DNA from: Bostrychus sinensis
Lineage: Eukaryota; Chordata; Actinopteri; Gobiiformes; Eleotridae
Reading direction: 5' to 3'
DNA: 64,000 nt
Assembly: GCA_020698575.1 (NCBI GenBank)
Contig: CM036242.1
Span: forward strand, 19,282,124-19,346,123
This document shows, in pieces, positions 38,001 through 48,130 of this stretch (positions within the stretch are counted from its first letter, which is position 1; each line of letters begins with the position of its first letter). Below the pieces are notes generated by a model, which did no database searches, was not told the DNA's origin, and was given only the letters and a program-made list of their open reading frames with translations. The position numbers and the translations under genes were made by a program.

Positions 38001-40014
38001 TGCTAAATGGACAGTTCTTACTTATAACAACCTTTTTTTTTTACAACCTTTTGTCTACTAAGAAAAGAGAAAACCACAAAAAAGAACAAGCAGGTAACTT
38101 TTTTGCAATATCCTCTTCACAGTCGATAGAGAGGTCAGGTACTGCTGGCACTCAGAAACCAAGAAATGGATCCCTAGTTCCCACAGTAAAAAAAAAATCT
38201 ATACCCTGTAAATGACAAGCGTAAGGTTGTGGTGCCACTTAACACTCAGCACATTTTGTCGAGAAAATGTGCAAAAAACACAATGGGGCAGAGTGTTGTG
38301 GGTGGCTGAAATACTTGGTTGAAAGCAAAGAGTGTGAAGAGAGACAAAAAGAAAGCAGTACATCTCTTTTCTGGGAAATTTTTAATTGGCTTTTGAGCCT
38401 TTGCAGCGGCCAATTAGCATGCTTGTTACTTGTGAACACTGGAGCTAATTGGCCGGAGAGGAAACCATGCACTGGCCAGGAATCATCTGAAGATTCCAGT
38501 TTCCACAGCCCCTAGTTCTGATTTAGAAACTGCATAACCAATATGGAGCAGTCAGCTGTGAGCAAAATGACATGTGGCACACCAGAACTCAGCCTTTTGG
38601 GCTTTACATTATTTTTCCTTTTAGCAACAATAATTGGTCTTTATTACACTTAGCACAAGACATTAATTACTGTGAAAGTTATCGTTTTATAGCATTTTTA
38701 TTTGCATTTCATAATTTATTTATTGTACTTCCACTGTTCTATTAAAATAATTAGTCAGATAATTAAGATTATATTTTGTTTTAAACTTTACCTTTTCATA
38801 TACTAAACCATTTTTACTTTCACTTACATTTGGGAGAAATAGTATGAAATGTGTGAAGGTTATCACAAGTATTTGTCTAATTATCATTGCGAGCCTATTA
38901 AAAATAATGTGTTTTTTTTCCCCTGTGTGTTTGAGGTGGCCTTGTTACTCCCTGTTACTTACTGCAACCAGTGAACCAAATGTTACCCAGTTTGAATTTG
39001 TTTGTTTTTTTAAGTTTGGGTTTTTTTTTTCATCTCAGAAGTAAGTCAACAACTCTGAGTTTGTTTAGCTCACTGAGGAACCCCAAAACAAGTATCAGTG
39101 TGGCATTGCAAACACATTCTGAACAATATTGCAACACAGCAACCAGAAAATGTGATGCATTTGGAGTCTGCTAATTGGTGTTTGGAAAAAAAAAAAAAAA
39201 ACTGCAGAAATGGTGGCTTGACCTCAACATCCCATACACAACCACTGATCTACATGGAGAAATATGCTGAATGTGCATGTAAACACAGTTCGCAAGGACA
39301 AGAATCTGAACCTCTGATTACATTTACAGTACAAACTGTAGCAGCAGGATCTGATGCACAGGACATCAAGAGCTCATTATGCTCTTTACATGCAATTAAT
39401 CAAACAATGTAAACAAAGCTCGCCTCAGCCACAACAGACAGCGCTGGATTCCCTGGTGGCACTCGTAATGCTTTACACACAGTACAAGATTTAGTAAATA
39501 AGCCAATGAAGTGACTGATGATGCCGTGAACATTCACAGTCAATCTGGAGCTGATTTAAGATGGTGGCACCCTGCTGAGAGAACACACACACATAAATAT
39601 CTGTGCCTCCTCGCGGTCTTGCTGTTAGGCCTATAGTCTGTGGCACCGTGCCAAGATGTAAATACCTGCATCTCAGCAAGGGAAACACAAATACACAGTG
39701 TTACAGTGTTCTGAGAGTAGAGTTGTACCTTTTAAACAGAAAATATACGTGTGAATGTTTAGGCAAGCGTTAGTGTTTACAATAACATGACTCATTTCCT
39801 GCCTGTAATTTTACACCCAATTGAACACTTACAAAGCACAATTTATTTATCCATCCTAATCAATTACAATTCTATATGCACTGTCTGCCACAACATGCAG
39901 CTAATAAATGATGGTATGAAACAAATTCATTTAACCAGAATCTTGCCAAGACACCCACAGTCACTAACCAGGATCATATTATTGTTCAAGTAGCCGTCAT
40001 CTATGTTTTCATTT

Positions 40015-40195
40015 GGCTTTTCCGTTTTGGGGGGTTGCCACAGGTGATCATCTGCCTCTTAGCGTGCAGTGATGTGCATGCAGATTTGGCATATGTTTTG
40101 CACTGGATGCCCTTCCCAGTGTAATCCTCCCAATTTATCTGTGCATGGGAGCAGCACAAAGAGGCCCCCAAAAGCCCGCAAAGTGACCCTTCATG
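40015..40195 (+). repeat. Teleost dispersed repeat (GGTTGCCACAGGTGATCATC type)
   Basis: It reads GGGGTTGCCACAGGTGATC, then GCAGATTTGGCATATG, GGATGCCCTTCCCAGTG and CCAATTTATCTGTGCATGGG, a common fish repeat. Related fragments are at 29570 and 45728. Confidence 0.6.
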
Positions 40196-40646
40196 AATGG
40201 ATATTATTTTTAACCAACTGAAACATAATCTTTGGTTTATCCAGAATCTTGCCAAACAGTCAGCACACTGGTTAATAATTTTGTTCATGTCACATAATTA
40301 GCAGCATTGTTTCCTATTTTTTATTTTTGCATTTGCTGTTAGGCCATGTTGAGAAAGTTCTGTCTCAACCATAACATCCCAACATGTCAACAAAAACCCT
40401 GCGAGCATTTGTTTTGTAAAGGGTTGCAGTATCCTCATATTTCTGCCAATCCTGATGAGCTTAATGGCCTTTTTTATATGCATTATTTCAAAATACATAC
40501 TGTAATATAATTGACATGAGTGAATAAGTCAAATATATTATTTTTGATTCCTTCATTCATTAAACTACCAAATTTGAATATCGTGGCATCTCCTAACAAT
40601 AGTTGCTATTTTTTAAATGCCAGATGTCTCACTGGAACAAAATTAG

Positions 40647-40818
40647 CATTTAGGCTGCCCCGGCAGTCACACACAAGCAAGTCCCAAACAGACTGCACAA
40701 TTGCACGGCCAACATAGTGGAAGAAAACACAGTGAAATGGCAGCATTATACAAGTGACAATTTCAAACCATCAGGCCATGGCAATGACAATGAGGCTTGT
40801 CCAGAAGTGTCACCTCAC
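40647..40818 (+). repeat. Local direct repeat, copy A
   Basis: A 172-bp segment from CATTTAGGCTGCCC to AGAAGTGTCACCTCAC recurs at 41283-41451 with only scattered substitutions and small indels. Period 636 bp. Outside this pair the words were not seen elsewhere in the window. Confidence 0.8.
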
Positions 40819-40825
40819 TCTTCCT

Positions 40826-41282
40826 CTGCTAGTGTTCCTGAGCCTATGCAGTATTTTCCAGTAAAAAAAATGTTTTTTTTTTCTTTTCTTTTTTTCTTTT
40901 TTTTTATTGCAGTGCTATTAAAGGGCACAAATATTACAAGCAACCAATACATAATAATAATAAAAGAGACTAACTGAAAAGGCCTTTCTAAAATGTTCCT
41001 TTTATACTCAGACGTCTTACTGAAGTGTTGCCAATTAACATCAATTAGTGGCAAAATGTAGTAAAACCTTCTTTTCAAGCCTTTTGTTGCCACCGTTTCA
41101 ACTTCAAATTTGTTTGTCAAATTTGTTGAGAAATGGTATAGTATATACGTTTCAACACCTGAAATGTTGTTTATGTTCTATGTTGAATGAAACAATTTTA
41201 TTTAGAGAGTTGAAAACCATTGGATTTTGTTTTTATTTACATTTTACACAGCGTGCCAACTATTATGGAATTGGGGCTGTAA
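40826..41282 (+). mobile_element. DNA-transposon-derived repeat lying between copies A and B
   Basis: It has GTTCCTGAGCCTATGCAG near 40832, AGTGCTATTAAAGGGCAC, TTGCCAATTAACATC and AAGCCTTTTGTTGCC. It ends TACATTTTACACAGCGTGCC...AATTGGGGCTGTAA, the right terminus of the family at 9183-9515. No transposase frame. Confidence 0.6.
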
Positions 41283-41451
41283 CATTTAGGCTGCCCGTCA
41301 CACAAAAGCAAGTTGCAAGCAGACCGCACAATCGCCAACACAGTAGAGAAAACACAGTGTAATGGCAGCATTATTCGAGTGAGCATTTCAAACCATCAGG
41401 CCATCAGGCCATGACAATGACAATGAGCCTTGTCCAGAAGTGTCACCTCAC
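41283..41451 (+). repeat. Local direct repeat, copy B
   Basis: Second copy of the 40647-40818 segment, directly abutting the right terminus of the intervening transposon remnant. It differs by a small internal duplication of CCATCAGG and short deletions. Confidence 0.8.
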
Positions 41452-41589
41452 CCTGAATTTTTTTTTTTTTTGTTTGTTTGTTTGTTTTATTTTATTTAAT
41501 TTTTCTTTTTTTGTCTTCTTCTCTGTTCTCTTTTCCCCCATACTCCCACACATACACCAACATACACAGGCAGACAGCACATCTTTATT

Positions 41590-41960
41590 AGGCCTCTGTA
41601 TGCAGCCGGTGCTCTGCCTGAGATTGCAGCGCTGACCCCTTGCTGCGAGCCGTACAGGGGAAATGTTTACGCAAACCCCACAGTACATGCCATTAACCTC
41701 TTTCGAGACACAAGACAAACAAGAATGTGCCTCCACTAGGGCACAAAACCGACTGGAAGACCTATCCAGGACCATCATGACAATCATCTCATTACGGAGC
41801 AGTGGGAGGCCGTAATGACCCGGAGAGCCCTGTCTCCGAGGGACATTTTCTCGGCGGTATACCAGTGTGTCTAACACTTAGTGAAGTACCGCTGATACGC
41901 AGTCAAGTGCAAACAACTTATTAGGACGACACCGAGGCGCTATATGAAGCTGCCTACACC
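41590..41960. promoter_or_regulatory. Candidate conserved non-coding element
   Basis: About 370 bp of unique, balanced-composition sequence with paired CATTACGG and CCGTAATG words (about 41792 and 41811), CTCGGCGGTATACC and CTTATTAGGACGAC. It is free of repeats and unlike the AT-rich surroundings. A 144-residue reverse frame runs over it but has no domain signature and ends in a low-complexity lysine tail. It sits 2 kb downstream of exon 2, inside intron 2. Confidence 0.35.
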
Positions 41961-42114
41961 GAGCCTGTCACTGCAATCAAATGTTGGAGCAGTGCAAATA
42001 AACATTTAGTAACATGTAGGAGTAAAACACACATCAGCTCTTAAATATATGGAACTATCATAAAATTAGGAGGAATTCATCTTTACAATTATATTCATAC
42101 TCATACAATGTAAA

Positions 42115-42335
42115 ATAACCTAATCCTTCTCCTTTTCTTTGTGCTGTTCCTGGTCTTCCTCCTGGCAGCATAACCTCACCATCCTTCTGTTAGTATATTC
42201 ACTGTCCCATCTCTGTACATGTCCAAACCCTTTCAATCTGACTTTATCTCCAAAACATTTCACATGAGACTCTGATGTACTCATTCCTAATCCTATCCAT
42301 CCCTATCACTTTCAAAATGAACCTCAACATTTCAG
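42115..42335 (-). mobile_element. LINE reverse-transcriptase C-terminal fragment
   Basis: On the minus strand a frame reads AEMLRFILKVIGMDRIRNEY then IRVSCEMFWR before a stop. A shifted frame gives the downstream PGGRPG region. AEM-LR, DRIRNEYIR and the G-RPRGRP motif are hallmarks of the region after the RT domain in RTE/CR1-related LINEs. It carries several stops and shifts and has no ends. Confidence 0.6.
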
Positions 42336-43360
42336 CATATCACAAACTAAAAAACAACAGCCTAATAATTTGGAAGGGATTAATAGGAATTAACAGTATG
42401 ATATATATATATTTTAGATAGTCAAATGTATCTATCTTGGGTTGGAATTTGCAACAAAACAAGAAGACTTTCTATCTTTCCCATGTATTCCCATGTGGCT
42501 CTCCTCATCTCTCCCTAGAGATTTCAGTTGATATCCTAAGATTGGGATTAAATCCCAACCTCGGAGGGGGGTCCCGGTATGTGGTAAGAGGAATGCAGGA
42601 TGGGGGTATGAGGGGCTGGTGAAGCAGCTTCTCCTACTTAGTGGCTCATGGGTGTAATTCAATCACACCTCCATAATTCCCCTGATGTGAGAGTCCAATC
42701 CCCACTACACCGCTCAAGTACAGACAGACAGACAGCAGCTCAGGCTCATCCCATATTGAGGGTCTCCTCCTGGGTGGGCTTAAAAACCCACTGCTGGCTG
42801 CAGTTTACCTGTGTCATTTAAATAGGTCCATTATTTTAATTGAAAAAGTTACCTAGCCGCCAAAGGCAAACAATAACAGTGCTGGGTAGAAAAAAAGGAA
42901 AAAGGTATTAAAAGAAAAACAGCAGATGGTGATATACATGGCAAAAATGATTGTTTATACTTACTGTTTGATTATATGTGATAATGAAAGTGTGATTCCT
43001 CAAGGCAATTAGAGTGTGGCAGCCATATTGTGAGAGGACAGGGGAAGGACGACACAGGCTGTTATGAAGGAGCGCTTATCAAATATCTCCGCCGGGGTGA
43101 TTAGTGTAATAAGACACTGCAAGGTGAGATAGGCCACTCGCACTGTTTTATGTCTGCTCATGCGTGGGGGTGCAAGTGCATGTGTGTTGAGGTTCAAAAT
43201 TAGGAGTGTCTGGCAAAGCAACCTCTTCTCATCCCAAGGCCTAATTTTGCAACTATTGGTCACTAGCCAAACATGGATGCTAATGGCAGCCTTTAGCATG
43301 CCTTGTTGACACATGGGTTTCCAAACCTCACCATAGTGTTACTATTGTGTGCACTGTGGC

Positions 43361-43752
43361 TAGTACTGAAGTACTGAGCAGAGATAAAAGAAGTGCTCGA
43401 AATCTGAGTAAAAGTGAAAGTATTGTTAGCTCAAAATAATATTTGCCCTGTGGTCAATGTGGGTTCAATTTGACTTTATTTATCTTCATCTTCATATGGA
43501 AATTGAATTGTTAGGTTGCTTCAGATTAAAAATAAAAGTTAATAAACATTGGAGTTATATGTAAATATATGTAAGTAAATTACTTCAGTAAAAGTATGTA
43601 GTTACTGGAGTGTCTTGGTGGTGCAAATATTATGTACTTATCAAGGGTCAATTTCTCTTTCATCCTGCTTTCTGTTGTTTTAAATTATCTCAATCAAATA
43701 AAGGCAAAGAATGACATTTTAAACATATCTAGTTACTTTCTACCACTGGTAC
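43361..43752. repeat. MITE-like repeat of the AAGTACT family
   Basis: It begins with CTGAAGTACTGAGC and AGTAAAAGTGAAAG and ends TAGTTACTTTCTACCACTGG, the end style of the repeats at 1544 and 5665. Confidence 0.45.
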
Positions 43753-43759
43753 TGGAGCC

Positions 43760-43925
43760 ACATTTTCCCTCAATAATCCTGGACTTTCAGATTAAAGTAC
43801 ACAAACATGGACACAGTGTTTTTAATTCTTGATCTGGTAAAAGTTGGGTTTATACTGTTTATTTTTGTAACATTGTGGTTTTCCTTCTACTGGGCACTAA
43901 ATGTGAAGAGACAAAACATCCAAAT
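43760..43925 (+). repeat. Local direct repeat flanking exon 2, copy 1
   Basis: CCCTCAATAATCCTGGAC then TTTCAGATTAA ... ACTAAATGTGAAGAGACA. The same order recurs at 44540-44690 (CCCTCAATAATTCTGGAC ... ACTAAATGTAAAGAGACAG), period about 787 bp. Exon 2 lies between the copies. Confidence 0.65.
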
Positions 43926-44020
43926 GACATTTGCTTTAAATGTATGTTTGTATGTATGTCATTTAGTTTGTGATCTGCTAATGTGACTGTGAAGACAGAG
44001 GGCAGATTGGAGGCACTTAC

Positions 44021-44103
44021 CCCTGGCAGAGTCTTCTGTTCATGGAGGGCGCTCTGGGCCTTCAGTGCTGACTCTCTGGCACAGTATGTTAGAAAGGCAC
44101 ATC
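44021..44103 (-). CDS. celf4: CELF-family RNA-binding protein, coding exon 2 (rest of RNP1 and helix 2 of RRM1)
   Basis: The second coding exon encodes residues 84-111 (GCAFLTYCARES... to ...KTLPG). It starts after the acceptor TTGCAG (44109-44104) and ends before the consensus donor GTAAGT (44020-44015). It is exactly 83 nt, the size of the conserved second exon in CELF genes. Its phase (2 nt completing the split Gly codon, ending on a codon boundary) matches exon 1: 250 + 83 = 333 nt = 111 codons. It supplies CAFLTY of RNP1 (KGCAFLTY, residues 83-90) and the ALHEQKTLPG segment shared by CELF3-6. CARESA is closer to CELF4 (RESA) than to human CELF3/5/6 (ARDSA). The next expected exon (49 nt, encoding NRPIQVKPADSESRG-like residues) is not visible downstream, so the gene leaves the window through intron 2. 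RRM2, the divergent linker and RRM3 lie outside. Confidence 0.93.
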
Positions 44104-44539
44104 CTGCAACATTGAGAGACAAGACAGATTATAGCTTCACTACTAAGCTGTTAATAACTGTTTAAAAACAGCAACAGAAAACATATAAAAATTAGTAAAC
44201 AAATAATTTATGTGGTTATGTTTTGGAGAGCTTAGCAGTCTTTTTTCAGTTGAGTTGAATGTGTACTGTAGTAGGAAGTGAGCTGCTATAAATATAAAAG
44301 CATACACTCAGATTTGGAAAATAAATACATTTGTCACCAAAATTTGTATGTAAGCCCATCTAGAAAATATAAAACATATGTCATTCAAACACACAGAGAA
44401 ATTAAATGTGTATTCAAAGCCATCACCTGTCTTGTACACATGCATCTCCCAACAACTAAAGTTTTATAAGTTTTTGTCACAAGTATTTATCTAAGTGCAA
44501 CTATATCATTAGATAAATCATCAAACTGCAAACTCAGAT

Positions 44540-44690
44540 TTTCCATCACTGCCCTCAATAATTCTGGACTTTCAGTTCGACATGGACTAGTATTTGACTT
44601 TGAACTTAGTAAAATAAACTGTGGGTTAAAATTTTTTTATGCTTGTTTCCTTTGTGAACTAAATGTAAAGAGACAGAACACATTTCATAC
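44540..44690 (+). repeat. Local direct repeat flanking exon 2, copy 2
   Basis: Second, more divergent copy of 43760-43925, within intron 1 on the gene's strand. No terminal inverted repeats were seen, so a plain tandem duplication is the simplest reading. Confidence 0.6.
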
Positions 44691-45693
44691 ATAGGATTCA
44701 GCGTGTTTTATGCAAATGCACCTAATGCATCCCACATATATAGTTGTCTTATCCCACATGGATCTATAATAGAAGAAAGAGCACCAAATGTAATTTCTTT
44801 CTATCTAGGTTGAGTCCTAATTCACAGTGTCAACATTTTTTTTTTAAATCTCAGATGTTTAAAACAACTTGAGAATGTGTCACTAAGATGAACCAAGGAT
44901 CAGCACACAGTTTTCTAGTGAATGTCACTCCTATAGCTATGAATATGTGCAAGGAAAAAGGCCACGCTTTTCAAAACCTTGTAATTAAAATTCCTCCAGC
45001 CATCTCTTGAGACTTTTGAAGTTTAAAAATTCAGTGTAAAGAGAATGAATATACGTCAGTAAGTGACAGCTTTCATTAAAGGCCGAGTGCTTGGCCTGTT
45101 CTGTGCTTGGTGGAGCTGACAGTGGGTGACCCCATTCAATAGAGGTTTTGCACTGTGCAGCATAATTTCCCATTACTACGTGTCACACCTGCCGCCAAGG
45201 ATTCCCATGGGAATGACACAGACTCCCTCACATACACATACATTAACAAATGATACCCAGTTTGCGGCGCATAGCACCCATCACCCCTGAAACCACTGCA
45301 CTCTGGCACCCGGCCAAAGAGAGCTTCCTTTCACTACAACCTTCACCCACCTCCACAATGAGGCAGTAATTCAAGAGGAAAAAAATCACCCGAACGACAC
45401 TGATGAAACAGCATGCCACACAGCAAAGCAGAAAAGTTTGGGTGCCTAGGGAAACACTCTTCATCCTTTGTGAAATTACAAAACTGTTGGACAGGAGTCA
45501 GCGCCCCCTCGGGAGCATGTCCCGGTAAAGCTTATGGTAATTGTGGGATGACACTCTCTTCGCCACTGGCTTGACATTTGCGTTTATATTTTTCACCGCT
45601 ATGCACACTGATCACATGCGATCAAGCTATAAAGTTTACCCTTTCAGAAGTCAAAGTTTCTCAATGACAACAATAATTATAAAAAATACTAAT

Positions 45694-45694
<1 letters not shown>

Positions 45695-45727
<33 letters not shown>

Positions 45728-45786
45728 TTTCTGAGCTTGGGGCCAGCACAAAGAGTATACTGGCTTGCAGGGGGCCTGGATTAAAC

Positions 45787-45828
<42 letters not shown>
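45695..45828. repeat. ATC and AAT trinucleotide microsatellites
   Basis: (ATC)11 at 45695-45727 and (ATA/ATA)n at 45787-45828 flank a 50-bp fragment of a dispersed repeat. The histidine and isoleucine runs in reading frames here are artefacts of these tracts. Confidence 0.9.
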
Positions 45829-45829
<1 letters not shown>

Positions 45830-46322
45830 ATAACTGCTAGCAAGTTATGGTGATGATAAATGAATGAATGAATAAATTATTTTGACTATGCATTCAAATT
45901 AAAGCCACAAAAACAGAAATACACAAAATGTCACTTAAAAATGTACATATTTAAAAAGGAGTGGGGGGAAGTATTAACTTATCAGATACTGCCCCTTTTC
46001 CATATGGATCATATCATCAGCTCATATCAGTTCCTCTTTTTCCTGGCATACTCTAAAGAGTATCTAATTCATCAATTTGTAATTCATGATTTACATCCAT
46101 CAAAAAAACTGTTACCTACACAAACTGTACAAATATCTATATCTACATACCTACAACCAAAAATGCATGTGCATAAACACCTAATATACTCATATACTCA
46201 TACCCTTATACACTGTATACACAGATAACAGTAATTCACACAACCTTTGGTCCGCTAGCTTTTGTGCAAACTCTCACATTTTTGAATTTCAATGATCTCC
46301 TAAAGTTGTATCCTTTTCAATC

Positions 46323-46371
46323 ATGATAATGATGATGATACTACTACTACTGCAACTAATAATAATAATAA

Positions 46372-46402
<31 letters not shown>

Positions 46403-46440
46403 AAGAAGAATCATCATCATCATCATCATCATCATAATAA
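46323..46440. repeat. Compound trinucleotide array (GAT, ACT, AAT, GAA, TCA)
   Basis: Adjacent blocks: GAT (46329-46340), ACT (46341-46350), AAT (46357-46373), GAA (46374-46410, about 12 units) and TCA (46411-46434), then ATAATAA. It lies in intron 1. Confidence 0.9.
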
Positions 46441-47689
46441 CTGGTAGCAAGTTATGAATAAAGAGTTGATAGTTACAAAATAAAAATTGATTTTAAAAAA
46501 CTCCACACTACACTATTTGAAAAATATAAATATATATATATAACTATATATATTCTATCTCTTTGGGCCCCAAGTAAGCCAGTTGTACATTAGATGAGTT
46601 TGAGAGACCAAAGAGAAACAAAATCATGATGCTTCGGAGGAGATAACAGGGATTTAGCAGCTGGTAACAGGGTACAGCTGTCAGCTCCAAACTCCAAAAG
46701 TTGACTAATTGGCATGGAATTAAATTCATATTTGATGTTATACAGCATTGTCCCTCCCTTTTCAATTCAGCCATACAAAGGGATCTTTTTAAAAAAAAAA
46801 AAAAAGAACTTTAATTTTGTCTATAGTGATGCAACAGAGAGTAAAAAGATTTAGGATGTCGGCCTAGTACTGCCACACCAAACACTTGACAAGATTTAAG
46901 TCGTCTCATGGGTTTAAAGTTTTGCTGGTTCTGCTTCTGTTATGTAAGGTTAAGTGGGGTGAAAGTAATACTTTGGTAATCAAAGACAATTTACTTCACT
47001 ATAATTTCTGCCGAGGACAGAAGTTCAACACATTGTATTTAAGGCCGTTCAGAGAAGCATCGCCGGCAAACACTTCCAAAGAGGAATGTGTCTGTGCATT
47101 TGCTCAACACATTTGTGGTAATTACTTAAAGAACTTTCCTACTTGTAATCGTTCTTGTTTTAAAATGAAAATTAGAATGTGCGCACTACTGCTTGCACCC
47201 AGGCAATAAAAGCTTTTAAAGGCGGCGGGCACCTGTAATTGAAATAACTTGTGAGCAAATCTGTATAAAATTTCAAGTTACTGGCAGTAAATTCATGGAC
47301 AGTTTGCTCTTCTCCAATCCCCTCACTTCTAAAGCAAAGATGTCCATTAAACTGGAAAAACAATGCAAATAAATTTACTGAAAAAGCACCCCGATGTTTT
47401 ATGCAAATGTAGAGATGAGATCCTGACCCTCTTAGGCTTTTGGCACTTGATGTTCCCATATTAACAACACATTACCTGTAGCACATCCTCTTTTTTTTTT
47501 TTTTTTTTTTTAGCCGTCTATCCATCTACATTCAGTTCAGAGTGGGGAGCTGTCTGCTTCACACACAGCCTTCTCCTAATGATCAAAGAGGTCATCTGTA
47601 GACTTAAGCTACACCTGTCACTCAGCCAGCACCAACTGTCAGTTACTGCCCAGCCCTTTCTAAAACACTGTACTGTAGACACAGCTTCA

Positions 47690-48130
47690 AACAAACATGT
47701 ACTGTACTCTGCAAAAGTCTGTTTTTAAGATGGTTTTAAAACCAGTGTAGAGTGTAGACCTCTCCCAAGGTACGGGTTCTGATGACTTAAATGAATGAAT
47801 AATGCACCAAAATGTAACGTGGCTTTGAGAGTCTAGAAAAGACTAATGCATTATTATTAATAGTATAGACTCTACTCAAACTAATAATTTGTTGTTTTAG
47901 TGAGTGATGTTAGTGTGTTCAGTTCATGCATCAAATCCCTAAAGCACTCCTTCATCTACATAGTGATCTGGAGCCACACAAAAATGTGTCATTTTGTCAT
48001 TGGCCCATTACTGACCTTTCCTGAAATGTGCATAAGAAAAATAAAAAATAAAATTAATTAAAGCACTCTTAGTTAACAGTATTTTCATCCCTTATTAAAA
48101 ACGTACAATACTGTACATCAACTGTGACTA
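47690..48130 (+). repeat. Dispersed repeat with TGTACTGTACTCTGCAAAAG, copy 2
   Basis: It shares CTGCAAAAGTCTG, GGCCCATTACTGACCTTTCC and CACTCTTAGTTAACAGTATT with the copy at 14730-15005, in the same order. Confidence 0.5.

Larger units (their letters stand above)
1..44020 (-). other. celf4: Presumed part of celf intron 2 (at least 44 kb, continues out of window)
   Basis: Below exon 2 no reverse-strand sequence matching the expected 49-nt exon 3 or the RRM2 exons was recognised, and no unrelated gene was found on either strand. I therefore read this block as one very long intron. That size suits CELF4, a very large gene in mammals, better than the compact CELF6. Besides the individually listed repeats and candidate regulatory blocks, the following look like unremarkable AT-rich DNA: 1-1500, 3600-5640, 9520-10800, 11750-12900, 14130-14700, 15010-16130, 16470-17180, 17310-19020, 19910-21180, 22700-27280, 29650-30640, 34700-37000, 38000-40010 and 42340-43350. 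A far-away exon or nested non-coding RNA cannot be excluded by eye. Confidence 0.6.

Noticed and set aside
41443..41877. 144-residue minus-strand frame
   Set aside because: Half is a low-complexity lysine-rich run from a T tract. The rest has no domain, and the DNA looks like a regulatory block rather than an exon.
45695..46440. Regularly spaced repeats that might suggest an array such as CRISPR
   Set aside because: They are plain trinucleotide microsatellites without unique spacers, in a vertebrate genome.
46886..47209. 107-residue plus-strand frame with a hydrophobic stretch near its start, resembling a small secreted cysteine-containing protein
   Set aside because: The frame begins with TTG, not ATG, and no ATG precedes the hydrophobic part. 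It lies antisense in an intron and has no recognisable domain.
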